Shown piece by piece: positions 6,296-6,928 of a stretch of 6,928 nt of DNA. The translations under genes were made by a program, and so were the position numbers. Within the stretch, counting starts at the first letter, position 1, and every line of letters starts with the position of its first letter. The stretch comes from an uncultured Lachnospiraceae bacterium (GTDB lineage Bacteria > Bacillota > Clostridia > Lachnospirales > Lachnospiraceae). The notes beneath the pieces are model-generated. The model was not told where the DNA came from. It was given only the letters and a program-made list of their open reading frames with translations, and searched no databases. The DNA is taken from positions 1 to 6,928 of the forward strand of contig CACZQT010000226.1 of NCBI GenBank assembly GCA_902783295.1, in the 5' to 3' direction.

Positions 6296-6324
6296 ATTAT
6301 AGCATGAATTTCAGGATAAAGAAA
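6296..6324 (-). promoter_or_regulatory. Extended -10 promoter of the exported-protein operon
   Basis: Read on the minus strand, TGCTATAAT (complement of 6296-6304) is a perfect -10 with the TGn extension. A 17-bp spacer leads to a poor -35 (TTTCTT, complement of 6319-6324), which an extended -10 can tolerate. The start would lie near 6289, giving a leader of about 80 nt. Confidence 0.7.
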
Positions 6325-6335
6325 ATATTTTCTTT
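6318..6335. promoter_or_regulatory. 18-bp perfect palindrome over the -35 position, candidate operator
   Basis: AAAGAAAATATTTTCTTT reads the same on both strands. It covers the -35 position of the minus-strand promoter, so a dimeric regulator bound here would be expected to control the exported-protein operon. AT-rich palindromes also arise by chance or act as transcript ends, so the operator call is inference. Confidence 0.4.
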
Positions 6336-6389
6336 CGAAAAATAAAGAGACCTCAGGATGCGCCTCTCAGACGGACAGTGCCATCGCGG

Positions 6390-6443
6390 ATCAGATGTGA
6401 GATGACTCCTGTTTATAGAAGCGGAGGTTGTCTCGCGCCTGAT
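6390..6443 (+). ncRNA. Candidate structured RNA or rtcB upstream leader hairpin
   Basis: Positions 6390-6409 pair with 6423-6443 to give 19 base pairs with one A/C mismatch (6395/6438), one bulged G (6426) and a 13-base loop (6410-6422). Four pairs are G-U wobbles in the + strand RNA (6396, 6398, 6403 and 6404) and would become A-C mismatches on the other strand, so the fold favours + strand transcription. No T-run follows. A perfect + strand TATAAT at 6289-6294 lies upstream but lacks a good -35. No known RNA family was recognised. Confidence 0.3.
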
Positions 6444-6457
6444 ATAAGGGTTAAAAT
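6428..6457 (+). promoter_or_regulatory. Possible second promoter upstream of rtcB
   Basis: TTGTCT (6428-6433) and TAAAAT (6452-6457) are separated by 18 bp. It is weaker than the site at 6474-6502, and its -35 lies in the 3' arm of the hairpin at 6390-6443. Confidence 0.35.
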
Positions 6458-6473
6458 GTATACCACAGGTAGA

Positions 6474-6502
6474 TTGATGCAGTTTCTGTTTTACAGTATG
6501 AT
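6474..6502 (+). promoter_or_regulatory. Likely promoter of rtcB
   Basis: TTGATG (6474-6479) and TATGAT (6497-6502) are separated by exactly 17 bp, with four and five matches to the sigma-A consensus. Transcription would start near 6509, about 93 bases before the ATG. No rtcR-type sigma-54 site (GG-N10-GC) was noticed next to it. Confidence 0.6.
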
Positions 6503-6601
6503 AAAGCGGGGATTGGAGGTTAGAAAAAAGAACAAGCCTGGAAGAAAGGAAGACGGCTGACAGCCTGTAAGGCCGGTTTGCACGTTTTGAGGAATAGAGT
6601 T

Positions 6602-6928
6602 ATGTTTGAATTACAGGGAAAATACAATACCGCCAAGGTATTTACGGATCATGCGGATGCGAACTGCATTGCACAGATCCAGAATCTTTTAAACCAGGAA
6701 TCGTCCCGGGGGAGCCGGATCCGGATTATGCCGGACTGCCACGCCGGAGCTGGCTGTGTGATCGGAACGACGATGACTGTTACAGATAAGGTGATTCCCG
6801 GCCTGGTCGGCGTGGATATCGACTGCGGCATGCTGACGATCCATCTGAAGGAAAAGAGGATTGACCTCCCGAATCTGGACAGTGTGATTCACCAGTACGT
6901 CCCGGCCGGGGCAAAAATCCATGAGGAG
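6602..6928 (+). CDS. rtcB: RtcB-family RNA ligase, N-terminal part (runs off the window)
   Basis: The first 109 residues are present and the reading frame is open to the window end. The family is normally about 380-480 residues, so most of the gene lies outside. RtcB is a GTP- and Mn-dependent ligase that joins RNA 2',3'-cyclic-phosphate or 3'-phosphate ends to 5'-OH ends in tRNA or rRNA repair. Diagnostic motifs are R-I-M-P-D-C-H-A-G-A-G-C-V-I-G-T-T (41-57) and G-V-D-I-D-C-G-M (70-77), in which D72 and C75 correspond to the Asp and Cys metal ligands of characterised RtcB. The catalytic His that carries GMP lies beyond the window. The ribosome binding site GAGGAA (6589-6594) is 7 bases before ATG. 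The second motif has Asp (D74) where G-V-D-I-G-C-G-M is usual. Whether it is paired with prfH or an archease gene cannot be seen. Confidence 0.93.
   Translation, partial: MFELQGKYNTAKVFTDHADANCIAQIQNLLNQESSRGSRIRIMPDCHAGAGCVIGTTMTVTDKVIPGLVGVDIDCGMLTIHLKEKRIDLPNLDSVIHQYVPAGAKIHEE

Noticed and set aside
6378..6560. 60-codon + strand frame starting at GTG upstream of rtcB
   Set aside because: It has no ribosome binding site, no recognisable protein feature, and it overlaps the RNA hairpin and the rtcB promoters.

Overview
The window looks like chromosomal DNA from a gut-type Clostridia, most likely Lachnospiraceae. The evidence is indirect: consensus AGGAGG-type ribosome binding sites, sigma-A-like promoters, Lys-rich Big_2-type Ig domains, a BspA-type leucine-rich-repeat protein, a transporter-like LuxR regulator, and an RtcB of the type seen in Firmicutes. 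No taxonomic marker is present, so this is inference.

Layout, left to right. Positions 1-315 hold no gene. They contain a terminator for an upstream gene, a compact inverted-repeat element with two GCGNAGC mini-hairpins (58-134), a good promoter (200-228) and a leader hairpin (238-274). A secreted protein with BspA-type LRRs, two Ig-like modules and FN3 follows on the + strand (316-2028). After a palindromic terminator comes a second + strand gene (2152-3702), a 12-TM transporter-like sensor fused to a C-terminal LuxR DNA-binding domain. A long bidirectional hairpin (3774-3836) separates it from two convergent minus-strand genes (5219-6208, then 3929-5119). Both encode exported proteins with related Big_2 N-termini but different C-terminal modules. 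Their promoter region (6289-6335) has an extended -10 and an 18-bp perfect palindrome over the -35 position. Positions 6209-6601 have no convincing gene, but they hold a wobble-rich RNA hairpin (6390-6443) and a promoter (6474-6502) for rtcB, whose first 109 codons close the window.

How the genes may work together: three of the five genes encode exported proteins with repeat or Ig-like modules and no visible anchor, so the locus looks devoted to the cell surface or secretion. The membrane LuxR regulator between them is a natural candidate regulator of its neighbours. That link rests only on proximity. RtcB is a housekeeping or repair RNA ligase and is probably unrelated to the surface genes. 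No CRISPR array, tRNA, rRNA, transposase or phage gene was found, and nothing here proves a new defence or mobile system.
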